The notes: generated by a model not told the origin, from the letters alone. A stretch of 64,000 bases of DNA from DASUCS01 sp041166745 (GCA_041166745.1 JBEEGH010000003.1:124001-188000), one strand, 5' to 3'; counted from the first letter of the stretch, positions 1 to 8,744 are shown. Numbers and translations: made by a program.

Positions 1-1
1 C

Positions 2-658
2 GTCGGGGGCGGGAAGGTCGGCACCTTCATGGCTGCGGAGCTGCACTCCGCAGGCCACGACGTGCTGCTCGTAGAGGTGGATCCGGATCGGGTCAAGCAA
101 GCGGAGAGGAACAACGAGCCCCCCGGCGTGCCGTGGTTGGTCGCCGACGGTTGTGAGGTCACCGAGTTCGCGCGAGCCGACGTCGACAAAGCCGACGTGG
201 TCGCGGCGGTCACCGGTGACGACGAAGACAACCTCGTCATCTCCCTTCTGGCCAAGCAGGAGTTCGCTGTTCCTCGCGTCGTCGCACGGGTGAACAACCC
301 GAAGAACGACTGGATGTTCAACGAGATGTGGGGCGTCGACGTGTCGGTGTCGACTCCACACCTCCTGACGGCTCTCGTCGAGGAGGCCGTGTCCGTCGGC
401 AGCCTCGTGCGGCTGCTCAGCTTCGAAGGGGGCCGCGCCGGCCTCGTCGAGGTCACGCTCGCGCCCGGCTCTCCGGCGGCCAATCGAGAGATCGTCGAGC
501 TCGGATTCCCACGTGACTCCACGGTTGTCGCGATCCTCCGTCAGGATCACGTCGTCGTGCCGCGCGGTGACACACCGCTGCTGGAGGGTGATGAGGTGCT
601 CGTACTCGTGACTCCCGAGAGCGAAGACGCCGTGCGCCAGCTCCTCGTAGGCAACTAA
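2..658 (+). CDS. trkA: TrkA-type potassium uptake regulator, 5' end outside window
   Basis: Cytoplasmic RCK protein that binds nucleotides and gates a potassium transporter. The reading frame is open from base 2, and its first residues (VGGGKVG) are the glycine-rich Rossmann loop, so only a few N-terminal codons lie outside the window; the ATG at 29 is internal. The TrkA_N domain fills about the first 120 residues. A TrkA_C domain follows, ending in the typical GDTPLLEGDEVLVLV pattern. At about 220 residues this is a one-unit RCK protein, like the paired CeoB/CeoC proteins of actinobacteria, so a partner may lie just upstream. Only 8 nt separate it from the KimA-like importer, which implies one operon. 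Confidence 0.9.
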   Translation, partial: VGGGKVGTFMAAELHSAGHDVLLVEVDPDRVKQAERNNEPPGVPWLVADGCEVTEFARADVDKADVVAAVTGDDEDNLVISLLAKQEFAVPRVVARVNNPKNDWMFNEMWGVDVSVSTPHLLTALVEEAVSVGSLVRLLSFEGGRAGLVEVTLAPGSPAANREIVELGFPRDSTVVAILRQDHVVVPRGDTPLLEGDEVLVLVTPESEDAVRQLLVGN

Positions 659-666
659 CCGTCCGA

Positions 667-2559
667 ATGCCGTCCGTCCTCAAGCGTCTGCTCGTCGGAC
701 GTCCGCTCGCTTCGGCCGACGAGGGCCACCAACGGCTGATCAAGATCGTCGCGCTGGCGGTGTTCGCCTCGGACGCCATCTCGTCCACCGCCTACGCAAC
801 CGAGGAGATCCTGCTCGTCCTGGTGCCGGTCGCCGGTTTCGCCGCGCTCGACTACCTGATTCCCATCGCGATCGTCGTCACGATTCTCCTGGCCATCGTC
901 GTCACCAGCTACCGGCAGACGATCTACGCATATCCCAACGGTGGCGGCTCGTACATCGTTTCGAAGGACAACCTGGGCGAGACGCCCGCGCTCGTTGCTG
1001 GCAGCAGCCTGATGGTGGACTATGTGCTCACGGTTGCGGTGTCGGTGTCCGCCGGTGTCGCCGCCATCACCTCGGCGTATCCCTCGCTTCGCGACCAACG
1101 CGTGCTGCTCTGTCTCGGATTCATCGTGCTGATGACACTCGCGAACCTCCGCGGTCTCAAGGAGGCGGGCAGCATCTTCGCGGTTCCCACGTACGTCTAC
1201 CTGGTGGCGTTGTTCGCGCTCATCGCATATGGCCTGTATCGCTCGTACTCCGGCGATCTCCAACCGCTGCTACCGAATACCGACGCGATCAACGAACTCA
1301 GTCACGACGGAACGATGCTCGGTTCGGTCGGTATCTTCCTCCTACTGAAGGCGTTCTCGTCGGGTGCGGTCGCGCTGTCCGGCGTGGAGGCCATCTCCAA
1401 CGGCGTGCCCGCATTCCAGAAGCCGGAGTCGAAGAACGCGGCCCGCACGCTCGTGTCCATGGCGGTGATCCTGGGGACGTTCTTCTTCGGTGTGTCGCTG
1501 CTCGCGCATCGCCTCAAGCCGACGGCATCCGAGCACGAGACGATTCTGTCGATCCTCGGCCGCACGGTGTTCGGCGACGGCAGCGCGATGTACTACGTCC
1601 TGCAGTTCTCCACGTTCGCCATCTTGATCTTGGCGGCCAACACCGCCTTCTCCGGCTTCCCGCTCCTGAGTCAGCTCGTCGCGCGGGACGGATATCTTCC
1701 GCGGCAGCTGGCGAACCGTGGTGACCGTCTCGTCTTCTCCAACGGCATCTTTCTGCTCGCCGGATTCGCGGCCGTGTTGGTGGTCGCGTTCGGAGGGCAG
1801 ACCACCGCCCTCATCCCGCTCTACGCGACCGGCGTCTTCACCGGCTTCACGTTGAGCCAGGCGGGCATGGTCGTGCGCCATCGCCGCCGAAGGGAGAAGG
1901 GCTACAAGCTCAACATGTTCATCAACGGGCTCGGCGGGGTCACCACCGGCATCGTGCTCGTGGTGATCGTCAGCTCGAAGTTCACCGACGGCGCCTGGAT
2001 CCCGGCGATCGTGATCCCGCTGCTGGTCATGCTGTTCAAAGCGATCAAGCGCCACTACACACGTGTCGAGACCGCGCTCGAAGTGGCGTCCGACTACCAC
2101 GCACCGCGGCACACGCACACGATCGTCGTCCTCGTCGGACGGGTACACCGAGCAACGCTGTCGGCCCTCGCCTACGCAAAGTCCCTGGCGCCCGACCGGC
2201 TCGTCGCCATGTCCGTGGTGAGTGATCCCGAGGAAGCCGACGCCATCCAAAAGGCATGGGCGGAGTTCCACCTCGACATCCCGCTCGAGATTCGGCTGTC
2301 GCCCTATCGCGACCTCACCGGCTCCGTCATCGAGTTCATCGACGAGCTCGACCGCGCCTACGAGAACGACATCGTCACGGTGATCCTGCCCGAATTCGTG
2401 CTGAAGCGGTGGTGGGAGCAGATTCTCCACAACCAGAGCGCGCTGATGCTCAAGGCTCGGTTGTTGTTCCGCCGCAACACCGTCGTCGTGTCCGTGCCGT
2501 ACCACATCGACGGCAGCAAGGCCGAGGTGCTCGGCGAGACTCCCGACCCGAAGGGTTAG
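667..2559 (+). CDS. KimA/APC-family potassium (or amino-acid) importer
   Basis: Integral membrane permease of 630 residues. About twelve hydrophobic segments occupy residues 25-450. A soluble C-terminal domain of about 170 residues follows, containing the universal-stress-like core HTHTIVVLVGRVHRATL. The N-terminal part keeps the family signature ASDAISSTAYATEE and the YPNGGGSY loop. This architecture fits KimA (YdaO) of Bacillus, a high-affinity potassium importer whose cytoplasmic domain binds c-di-AMP; the family assignment comes from sequence, the substrate from homology. The trkA neighbour and the KdpD/KdpE-like pair downstream support potassium. A generic amino-acid permease cannot be excluded. 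The stop interlocks with that of the convergent OB-fold gene. Confidence 0.8.
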   Translation: MPSVLKRLLVGRPLASADEGHQRLIKIVALAVFASDAISSTAYATEEILLVLVPVAGFAALDYLIPIAIVVTILLAIVVTSYRQTIYAYPNGGGSYIVSKDNLGETPALVAGSSLMVDYVLTVAVSVSAGVAAITSAYPSLRDQRVLLCLGFIVLMTLANLRGLKEAGSIFAVPTYVYLVALFALIAYGLYRSYSGDLQPLLPNTDAINELSHDGTMLGSVGIFLLLKAFSSGAVALSGVEAISNGVPAFQKPESKNAARTLVSMAVILGTFFFGVSLLAHRLKPTASEHETILSILGRTVFGDGSAMYYVLQFSTFAILILAANTAFSGFPLLSQLVARDGYLPRQLANRGDRLVFSNGIFLLAGFAAVLVVAFGGQTTALIPLYATGVFTGFTLSQAGMVVRHRRRREKGYKLNMFINGLGGVTTGIVLVVIVSSKFTDGAWIPAIVIPLLVMLFKAIKRHYTRVETALEVASDYHAPRHTHTIVVLVGRVHRATLSALAYAKSLAPDRLVAMSVVSDPEEADAIQKAWAEFHLDIPLEIRLSPYRDLTGSVIEFIDELDRAYENDIVTVILPEFVLKRWWEQILHNQSALMLKARLLFRRNTVVVSVPYHIDGSKAEVLGETPDPKG

Positions 2560-2915
2560 CTGGGGAGAATCGTGTAGGCGGGGTTGAGCAGGATCGTGCG
2601 TCCGTCTTCGTCTCGGCCGACACCTTCGATCACGATGCTGCGCCCGGGCACGACGCCCGGAAGACCTCGACGTCCGAGGAACACGGCCACGGCGCGCGCG
2701 GTGCCGTCGGCGATCGTGACCTCGAGCGACGGGCTGCCTGCTCGTGGCACCACTCGAATCCCCTGGACCTCGCCGCCGATGCGGACCGGCACACGCCGAG
2801 GGCACTCGTCGATGTGTGTGAAGTCGAGGCCGCGATAGCGGTCTTGCAAGCGAGCCTTGTCGAGGTCTGACACCGAGGCCGTGAGTTTGGTCTTGGACCG
2901 GTTTCGAAGGCTCAC
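2556..2915 (-). CDS. Small OB-fold nucleic-acid-binding protein
   Basis: Protein of about 119 residues with an OB-fold pattern: residues 35-110 hold alternating beta segments (RRVPVRIGGEVQGIRVVP, then SLEVTIADGTARAVAVFLG). Such stand-alone OB proteins are common in actinobacteria and are assumed to bind nucleic acid, but their role is not established. The GTG at 2915 (VSLRNRSK) is preferred over a longer frame starting at 2954, because it matches the usual family N-terminus and a TATCGT box lies 6 nt upstream. The final stop codon shares four bases with the stop of the convergent importer gene. Confidence 0.7.
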   Translation of the reverse strand: MSLRNRSKTKLTASVSDLDKARLQDRYRGLDFTHIDECPRRVPVRIGGEVQGIRVVPRAGSPSLEVTIADGTARAVAVFLGRRGLPGVVPGRSIVIEGVGRDEDGRTILLNPAYTILPS

Positions 2916-3006
2916 GCACCCACGATAACGAGCTACGAGTGTCCGCAATCTCACGAACGGGTCGAGACGAGCGGGTTCCGCGCAAAGATCGCGTCAAGAT
3001 CATCGG

Positions 3007-4128
3007 GTGCTCATGCGCCACCGCCCCTTGGGACGTGCCGGCGGGGCCGTTGTCGGCGTCGTTTCGGTGGTTGCCTTGGCCGCGGCCCTCGTCCCCTTTC
3101 GGGATCACACGAGCACCGCGACCGACGCGCTGGCCCTCGTGTTGCCCGTGGTCGCAGCCGCCTGGGCTGGCGGGCGGATCTCCGCCCTCGTCACCGCGGC
3201 CGTGGCGGCCATGACCCTCGAGGTGATGTTCCTTCCGCCGTTCAATACGTTCAAGCTCGACTTCTTCGACGACGCCGTGGCGCTAGGAGTGTTCACCATC
3301 GTCGCGTTGTCGGTCGGAACGCTCGTGGCGCTGGAAGCGGAGCGAGGTCAAGTCGCGGAACAGCGCGCCGCCGAGATCGAAGCGCTGTATCGAGAGCGGC
3401 GCACGATGGAGGAGGAGCAACAGCGCCTTGCCGCCGAGAAGCGGGCGTTGGAGTTGGTCGGCGACTACCGATCAGCGTTGTTGCGGTCGGTGTCGCACGA
3501 CCTGCGCACGCCACTGTCGACGATCAGGGCGGTGACGTCCGATTTGCGGGATGGCACCGTGTACGACGCGGAGACCCGCGACGAGCTACTCGACTTGGTC
3601 GGCGACGAGGCCGACCGGCTCGACCGTCTCGTAGCGAACCTGCTCAGCTTGAGCCGCATCGAGGCCGGGTCTCTGGCCCCGGAGCGACAAGCAGTGCCAC
3701 TCGACGAGCTCCTCACCGACAGAGTGCGCAAGCTCAACCGTGTGCTCATGGAAGCTCGCGTACAAGTCGATGTTCCCTTCACGTTGCCATTGGCCGACGC
3801 GGACTACACACTCGTCGATCAGGTGTTGACAAACCTGTTGGAGAACGCGGCGCGACACAGCCCCTCGGGTGGAACGATTCGAGTTCGAGCGCGCGAGCAC
3901 GACGGGTGGATCGAGGTCAGCGTCTCTGACCAAGGACCGGGCATCGATCCTGCCGATCAGTCACGCATCTTCGAGCCGTTCACGAGGGGTCAGGGCTCGA
4001 GCTCGAGCGGCGTCGGTCTTACGATCTGCCGCGCCATCGTCGAGGCCCACGGCGGCGCGATCACGGTGCACGAGGCCGATGCCGGTGGGGCTCAGTTCGT
4101 GTTCACCCTGCCGGTGCATCGAGCATGA
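3007..4128 (+). CDS. KdpD-like sensor histidine kinase lacking the N-terminal KdpD/USP sensor
   Basis: Membrane histidine kinase of 373 residues. Residues 14-110 hold four hydrophobic segments of the DUF4118 type found in KdpD. A charged coiled coil follows (115-150), then HisKA with phospho-acceptor His164 in SVSHDLRTPLS, and a HATPase domain with N-box NLLENAARHS and G-boxes DQGPGID and GVGLTIC. Full-length KdpD is about 860-900 residues; the N-terminal KdpD and USP-like sensor domains are missing here. It probably phosphorylates the regulator that starts 13 nt downstream. The trkA-kimA operon nearby suggests potassium or turgor sensing, but kdpFABC is not in the window. Confidence 0.88.
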   Translation: MLMRHRPLGRAGGAVVGVVSVVALAAALVPFRDHTSTATDALALVLPVVAAAWAGGRISALVTAAVAAMTLEVMFLPPFNTFKLDFFDDAVALGVFTIVALSVGTLVALEAERGQVAEQRAAEIEALYRERRTMEEEQQRLAAEKRALELVGDYRSALLRSVSHDLRTPLSTIRAVTSDLRDGTVYDAETRDELLDLVGDEADRLDRLVANLLSLSRIEAGSLAPERQAVPLDELLTDRVRKLNRVLMEARVQVDVPFTLPLADADYTLVDQVLTNLLENAARHSPSGGTIRVRAREHDGWIEVSVSDQGPGIDPADQSRIFEPFTRGQGSSSSGVGLTICRAIVEAHGGAITVHEADAGGAQFVFTLPVHRA

Positions 4129-4141
4129 GGAAGCGGCTCTG

Positions 4142-4849
4142 ATGCCTGGCGACCTCGTTCTCGTGGTCGAGGACACGGCGGCGATCGCCCGGGCGTTGCG
4201 GGCCGCGCTGCAGGCCCGCGGGTATTGGGTCGCGGTTGCATTGAGCGGGGCCGCCGGAATCGATGCGGCCGCGACCGACGATCCGGCCGCGATCATTCTC
4301 GACCTCGGGCTGCCCGACATCGACGGTGTGGAGGTGTGCCGCCGCATCCGCTCATGGTCGGACGTTCCGATCATCGTTCTCACGGCCGACGACACCGAGC
4401 ATCGCAAGGTCGAAGCACTCGACGAAGGGGCGGACGACTACGTGACCAAGCCGTTCTCGACCCCAGAGTTGCTCGCGCGACTGCGCGTCGCCCTTCGACG
4501 GCGGCGCAGCGTCGACGGCGAGGCGGCCGACCCGGTGCTGCAGGTCGGAGACCTTCTCGTCGACGTCCCGCACCACGCGGTGTCTGTCGGCGATGTCGCA
4601 GTCGACCTGACGCCGAAGGAGTTCTCCTTCCTTGCGTTGCTGGCCCGCCATCCCGGACGTGTGTTGACCCATCGAGCGATTCTGCAAGCCGTCTGGGGGC
4701 CGGAGTACGGAAGCGAGACCCAGTATCTGCGTGTGTACGCGAGCCAGATCCGCAAGAAGCTGCGCGATGACCCTGGCTCGCCGCGACTCATCACCGAACC
4801 CGGCGTCGGCTACCGCCTCGTAGATCGTGCCGCGACTGCGGAAGGATGA
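4142..4849 (+). CDS. KdpE-like OmpR-family response regulator
   Basis: Cytoplasmic response regulator of 235 residues. The receiver domain (residues 5-118) has the acidic pair near residue 10, phospho-acceptor Asp54 in LDLGLPD and the switch Lys in VTKPFS. The C-terminal winged-helix Trans_reg_C domain (about 130-228) includes LTPKEFSFLALLARHPG and the recognition-helix region of the KdpE group. It follows the KdpD-like kinase by 13 nt, so the two form a pair; in KdpE systems the targets are potassium transport genes. The ATG at 4142 was chosen because the receiver begins immediately after it; an open frame extends further upstream but lies inside the kinase gene. Confidence 0.92.
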   Translation: MPGDLVLVVEDTAAIARALRAALQARGYWVAVALSGAAGIDAAATDDPAAIILDLGLPDIDGVEVCRRIRSWSDVPIIVLTADDTEHRKVEALDEGADDYVTKPFSTPELLARLRVALRRRRSVDGEAADPVLQVGDLLVDVPHHAVSVGDVAVDLTPKEFSFLALLARHPGRVLTHRAILQAVWGPEYGSETQYLRVYASQIRKKLRDDPGSPRLITEPGVGYRLVDRAATAEG

Positions 4850-4853
4850 TCGA

Positions 4854-5228
4854 GTGACCAGACACGTTGCCGTCGGGTGGTTTCCTGCTGGTGAGCTCGA
4901 GAAGGCGCTCGCGTTGTGGCCGGGGCTCGTAGCGGGCTGGGACGTCAGCACCTATCAGGAGTACTGCCGGGGCGTCGATCTCCACCTGCGCCAACTCGAT
5001 CTCGGGCCAGACGCTTCCGTGTTGCTCGCGCCGATCGAGGTGAAGTACTTCGTCAAGTGGTGTGCGAACGAGGGTCTCGATCCTGCCGAACCGTCGAGTC
5101 GGTCGAAGTACGCGACGACCATCGCGACGCGAGGCAGGGTGCGACCATGGCCGCCCGACCGGGAGAAGGGATGCTGGTGCGGCCGCGACCAGTCCTATGC
5201 CCTCTGCTGCGGTGCGGACGCGCCGTAA
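4854..5228 (+). CDS. SEC-C motif (zinc-binding) small protein
   Basis: Protein of 124 residues read from the GTG at 4854, which has a GGAAGGA ribosome-binding site just upstream. Nothing recognisable is seen in residues 1-100, which are helical and aromatic-rich (HVAVGWFPAGELEKALALWP). The C-terminus ends with CWCGRDQSYALCC, a SEC-C zinc motif of the kind found at the tail of SecA and in many uncharacterised proteins. In SecA this motif contacts ribosomes or SecB; here the function is unknown. The gene starts 4 nt after the KdpE-like gene and may be co-transcribed with it. Confidence 0.75.
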   Translation: MTRHVAVGWFPAGELEKALALWPGLVAGWDVSTYQEYCRGVDLHLRQLDLGPDASVLLAPIEVKYFVKWCANEGLDPAEPSSRSKYATTIATRGRVRPWPPDREKGCWCGRDQSYALCCGADAP

Positions 5229-5231
5229 TCT
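5226..5231 (+). promoter_or_regulatory. Putative leaderless -10 box (TAATCT)
   Basis: TAATCT lies 6 nt before the ATG at 5238, the spacing expected when transcription starts at or next to the start codon. No Shine-Dalgarno sequence is seen before this ATG. The box overlaps the end of the preceding gene. Confidence 0.4.
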
Positions 5232-5237
5232 GTACCC

Positions 5238-5486
5238 ATGGCCGATCGAGATGACCGCAGCGGACTCGGCGAGCGGAGAGTCAGCCCCGCGCTGATCGGC
5301 GGCATCGTGCTTGCTCTTGCGGCGATCGACTTCGTCGTGCAGAACCGCGACAAAGTGCCGATCCACTTCCTGTTCTTCGAGTTCGAGTCGCGCGTCTGGA
5401 CGTTGCTGTTGATCACGAGCGTGCTCGCCATCGTGGCCGCCGAGTTGCTCGGCCGCGCCATGCGTCGCAGTCGTCGAGAGAACTAG
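5238..5486 (+). CDS. LapA-domain (DUF1049) small membrane protein
   Basis: Protein of 82 residues with two hydrophobic segments (about 17-36 and 50-70) separated by a QNRDKVPIHFLFFEFE stretch, then a basic cytoplasmic tail. The pattern V-QN-x5-hxFLF with two helices is typical of the LapA/YciM-partner domain family, which is widespread in bacteria and not only in lipopolysaccharide makers. Its role in actinobacteria is unknown. The stop codon interlocks (CTAG, 5483-5486) with that of convergent dprE1. Confidence 0.75.
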   Translation: MADRDDRSGLGERRVSPALIGGIVLALAAIDFVVQNRDKVPIHFLFFEFESRVWTLLLITSVLAIVAAELLGRAMRRSRREN

Positions 5487-6835
5487 CGCAACTTCAGGCG
5501 GCGGCCGAGGTCGCTCTGCATCACACCGTCCGGGTCCGCCTTCGCGCACACGGCGCGCCATTCGTCGAGGCGTGGGTACATGAGCGGCACGAGCTCTGGA
5601 CGCATTCGGCTGTCTTTCGCGAAGTAGACACGTCCACCCACATCGGCGACCTTGCGGTCGAGCTCGTCGAGCAACTGCCCGAGAGCGGGACCGTGGGACA
5701 CGGGCAGATCGAGGCTGATCGTCCACCCGGGCATCGGGAACGACAGCGGCGCAGCGTTGCCCGGACCGAAGCGTTTCAAGACCGAGAGAAACGACGGGGT
5801 GCCCGACGAGCTCAACGCCTCGACGATGTGCTGAAGGGTCGATTCCGCTCCGAACGGAACCACCGGCTGCCACTGGATGAATCCCTTGGGCCCGTACAGG
5901 CGGTTCCACTGCCCGACGATGTCGAGCGGGTGAAAGAACCGCGTGATCGTCTGTAGCTCGCCGCGCCGCCGGCGTGGTGAACTACGGAAGTAGCACTCGT
6001 TGAACGCGCGCAACGACATGTGGTTGAGGAGGCCGGACGGCGCGGGCGGCGCGCTGGCGAGGACGCGTGCTGAAAGCTGTAGGGGATTGGCCAAGCGACG
6101 TCGCGGCAACACGTCGAGGGTGGCGAAATCGCCGCGGTACAACACGCAACGGCCCATGTGCGGCCCGGTGGCCATGAGATCGATCCACGCGGCCGAGTAG
6201 TGGTAGCCCGCGTCTCCTTCACTCATTACCGCCAAGGTTGCGTCGAGATCCGGGAGGCGATCGGTGTCGACGACGACAGCACTCGATTCGATGCTGCGCA
6301 GCACGATCGTCGCATCGACGATGACGCCGGTGAGGCCCATGCCACCCGCGGTCGCCCAGAACAGGTCGTCGCTCGGAGTGATCTCGATGATGTCGCCACT
6401 CGGGAGCGCGAGGCGCATTGATCGCACGTGATTGATGAACGAGCCGTCAGCATGATGGTTCTTGCCGTGCACATCAGCGGCGATGGCGCCGCCGACGGTC
6501 ACGAATCGGGTACCAGGGCTCACCGGCAAGAAGAAACCGCGCGACACGTAGGCCTGCATCAGGGCGTGCAGGCTGGTTCCCGCGCTGACAGTGACAACGC
6601 CGGCGGCGCCAACCGAGGGCGGCTCCAGGGGGGCCACGCCGGTCGCATCGATGACGGTGCCGCCGGCGTTCTGGGCGGCATCGCCGTACGAGCGCCCCAG
6701 TCCGCGAGCGATCACACCGCGAGGTCCGGCGTCGAGCACACCCTTCGCGAGGTCGTCGGGATCGGTCGGTGTCTGCACCTCCGCGGCGCTGGGCATGGCC
6801 CGACCCCAGCCCGTGAGCTCGACGCGATCCGTCAT
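5483..6835 (-). CDS. dprE1: Decaprenylphosphoryl-beta-D-ribose 2'-oxidase (DprE1-like)
   Basis: FAD-dependent oxidase of 450 residues that oxidises decaprenyl-phosphoryl ribose to the 2-keto intermediate; DprE2 then reduces this to DPA, the arabinose donor for cell-wall arabinan. The FAD domain holds GLGRSYGDAAQN and AADVHGKNHHADGSFINHVRS, and the C-terminal part keeps VYFAKDSRM with the active-site Lys. The residue equivalent to mycobacterial Cys387, the covalent benzothiazinone target, is Ser374 here (GWTISLD instead of GWNICVD). The ATG at 6835 overlaps the epimerase stop (ATGA), giving translational coupling. It is the last gene of the dprE2-ubiA-epimerase-dprE1 operon. Confidence 0.9.
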   Translation of the reverse strand: MTDRVELTGWGRAMPSAAEVQTPTDPDDLAKGVLDAGPRGVIARGLGRSYGDAAQNAGGTVIDATGVAPLEPPSVGAAGVVTVSAGTSLHALMQAYVSRGFFLPVSPGTRFVTVGGAIAADVHGKNHHADGSFINHVRSMRLALPSGDIIEITPSDDLFWATAGGMGLTGVIVDATIVLRSIESSAVVVDTDRLPDLDATLAVMSEGDAGYHYSAAWIDLMATGPHMGRCVLYRGDFATLDVLPRRRLANPLQLSARVLASAPPAPSGLLNHMSLRAFNECYFRSSPRRRRGELQTITRFFHPLDIVGQWNRLYGPKGFIQWQPVVPFGAESTLQHIVEALSSSGTPSFLSVLKRFGPGNAAPLSFPMPGWTISLDLPVSHGPALGQLLDELDRKVADVGGRVYFAKDSRMRPELVPLMYPRLDEWRAVCAKADPDGVMQSDLGRRLKLR

Positions 6836-7776
6836 GCGCGTCGAGCTCGGTGCCACGCGGCCTGCACGGTGAGACCGGTGCGAAGGTCGGTGGACGGCTT
6901 CCAATCGAGCAAGATCCTGGCGCGCTCGGTCGTGCCCCCCGTGCGCGCGACATCGCCGGGCTGGCTCGACTGGTGATCGATCGTCGGTGCTTGCCCGACG
7001 ATCTCCGCGGCGAGCGACAGGAGATCGGTCATCGTGATCGATGAACCGCCCGCGATGTTGACGACCGTGCCGGGGGCACAGTCGTGGTCAGCCGCGGCGA
7101 TGTTGGCGTTCACGACATCGTCGACATAGGTGAAGTCGCGTACCGCTGACCCATCGCCGTACAGCGGAAACGGCTCGCCGGAGATCGCGGCCGCCAACAG
7201 GCGATGGATCGCCATGTCGGGCCGTTGACGGGGCCCGTACACGGTGAAGTACCGGAGCGAGACCGTCGGGAGGTGCCAGTTGGCGGCGTAGAGGTTGCAC
7301 AGGTGCTCCGCCGCGAGCTTGGTGACTCCGTACGGGCTGTGCGGTTGGGGAAGGTCGTCTTCGTCGGTCGGATACGTGAGGGCATTGCCGTACACCGATG
7401 AGCTCGACGCGTAGACGACTTTGGTTCCCCCGGCCCGCTTCGCGGCTTCGAGCAATCGTTGCGTCGCCAAGATGTTGTGGCCCGCGTAGTCGGCGAACCC
7501 GTCAGACCACGACAGCCGCACGCCGGCCTGGGCCGCCTGATGGAACACGACGTCGATCCCGTCGAGCAATTCGTCGATGTCACCGTTCCGTAGGTCGGTT
7601 TCGGTCAGCTCGAATCGATCAGATCGGCGCGCGTCGGAGAGGTTCGCCTCCTTGGCGACGCGTTCGTAGTAGGGCGTGAAACAGTCGACACCCAACACGC
7701 GATCTCCTCGGGCCAGCAGCGCGTCGGCCAGCGTGGAGCCGACGAATCCGGCAACGCCGGTGACCAGCGCGCGCAC
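6832..7776 (-). CDS. NAD-dependent sugar-nucleotide epimerase/dehydratase (GalE-like SDR)
   Basis: Extended short-chain dehydrogenase of 314 residues. The N-terminal Rossmann motif is TGVAGFVGS, and the catalytic triad is visible as the SSSSVYG serine and the YGVTK Tyr-x3-Lys. Downstream are the RYFTVYGPRQRPDMA and DFTYVDDVV motifs of UDP-sugar 4-epimerases. The substrate cannot be read from the sequence: UDP-glucose/galactose or UDP-glucuronate are the usual ones. Its place between ubiA (6 nt away) and dprE1 (4-nt overlap) is notable because this gene is not part of the known DPA pathway; it may supply another sugar for the same wall polymer. Confidence 0.87.
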   Translation of the reverse strand: MRALVTGVAGFVGSTLADALLARGDRVLGVDCFTPYYERVAKEANLSDARRSDRFELTETDLRNGDIDELLDGIDVVFHQAAQAGVRLSWSDGFADYAGHNILATQRLLEAAKRAGGTKVVYASSSSVYGNALTYPTDEDDLPQPHSPYGVTKLAAEHLCNLYAANWHLPTVSLRYFTVYGPRQRPDMAIHRLLAAAISGEPFPLYGDGSAVRDFTYVDDVVNANIAAADHDCAPGTVVNIAGGSSITMTDLLSLAAEIVGQAPTIDHQSSQPGDVARTGGTTERARILLDWKPSTDLRTGLTVQAAWHRARRA

Positions 7777-7782
7777 GATGCC

Positions 7783-8709
7783 CTATGACCCGTAGATGCC
7801 GAGGCTGAAGACCGCGACCCAGAGAACGCCGATGACCTGCAACGTGCGATCCGTCAGCACGACTTCCTCGGGCGCAGCACCCTTGCCTTGATCGACGAGC
7901 AACGCGTACCGCAGCACGCCGAGCACGAACGGCAGGATCGAGAGTTGGTACCAGGGCACGCTCAGGTGTGCCTCCTGGGCCTTCTCGAACGCCCAGATCG
8001 AGTAGGCCACGAAAACCGTTCCCGACGACACCGCTCGCAGGTACGCGAGGAAGCTGTCCGAGTACTCGCCGAGGGTGGCCCGAATCGCGACAGCGCCTTC
8101 GCCGAGCTCCACCCGCTCGGCGTGACGCTTGCCCGCCACCATGAACAAGGACCCGAACGACGCGACGATGAGGAACCAGTCCGAGATCGGGACGTCTGTG
8201 GCCGTCACACCGGCCACGGCGCGCAATACGAATCCCGCGGCGACGGCGACGATGTCGACGACGGCCACCTGCTTCAGCACCGTCGAGTAAAGCGTGGTGA
8301 TGGCGACGTAGCCGGCGATCGTCACCGCCAGCTCCCAGCGTGCCGCAAACGACAGGCCGATGCCGAGCGCGACGAGGAGGATGCCGACGACGCGTGCGAG
8401 TCCGACCGAGACGACGCCGGCGGCGACCGGCCGGTTGTGCTTGGTCGGGTGCCGGCGATCGCTGTTCACGTCGGCCGCGTCGTTGAGGAAGTACGTGCCG
8501 CTCGCCGCGAGGCAGAAGCAGACGAAGGCGATCAGCGTGTGGGCGAGGGCCGTACCCTGACCGAGCGAACCGTTGGCTCCCGGAGCCGCGAACACGAGCA
8601 CGTTCTTCGACCACTGCTTCGGACGAGCGGTGCGAACGAGCCCTCGCAGCAGCGACGAATGGGGTTCGGGCGAGTCGAGCGGGCGGAGCTCGACCTCCTC
8701 GCGAACCAT
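7783..8709 (-). CDS. ubiA: Decaprenyl-phosphate phosphoribosyltransferase (UbiA family)
   Basis: Polytopic membrane prenyltransferase of 308 residues with about eight or nine hydrophobic helices. The first aspartate motif NDAADVNSD (about residue 77) and the preceding RPKQWSKNVLVFAAP match the Rv3806c branch, which moves 5-phosphoribose from PRPP to decaprenyl phosphate as the first committed step to DPA. The dprE2 and dprE1 neighbours make this branch much more likely than a quinone or heme prenyltransferase. No gene for the following phosphatase (Rv3807c-like) is in the cluster. It lies 35 nt after dprE2 in the same operon. Confidence 0.88.
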   Translation of the reverse strand: MVREEVELRPLDSPEPHSSLLRGLVRTARPKQWSKNVLVFAAPGANGSLGQGTALAHTLIAFVCFCLAASGTYFLNDAADVNSDRRHPTKHNRPVAAGVVSVGLARVVGILLVALGIGLSFAARWELAVTIAGYVAITTLYSTVLKQVAVVDIVAVAAGFVLRAVAGVTATDVPISDWFLIVASFGSLFMVAGKRHAERVELGEGAVAIRATLGEYSDSFLAYLRAVSSGTVFVAYSIWAFEKAQEAHLSVPWYQLSILPFVLGVLRYALLVDQGKGAAPEEVVLTDRTLQVIGVLWVAVFSLGIYGS

Positions 8710-8744
8710 CGCACCAGCGTACCTACGAGGCTAAACGGGGTGAG

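Noticed and set aside
659..666. c-di-AMP (ydaO) riboswitch before the KimA-like gene
   Set aside because: Only 8 nt separate trkA and the importer gene, so there is no room for the element here.
1342..3108. Long minus-strand open frame opposite the KimA-like gene
   Set aside because: Arg/His/Gly/Asp-rich low-quality protein without motifs, fully antisense to a clear gene. High GC content creates such frames.
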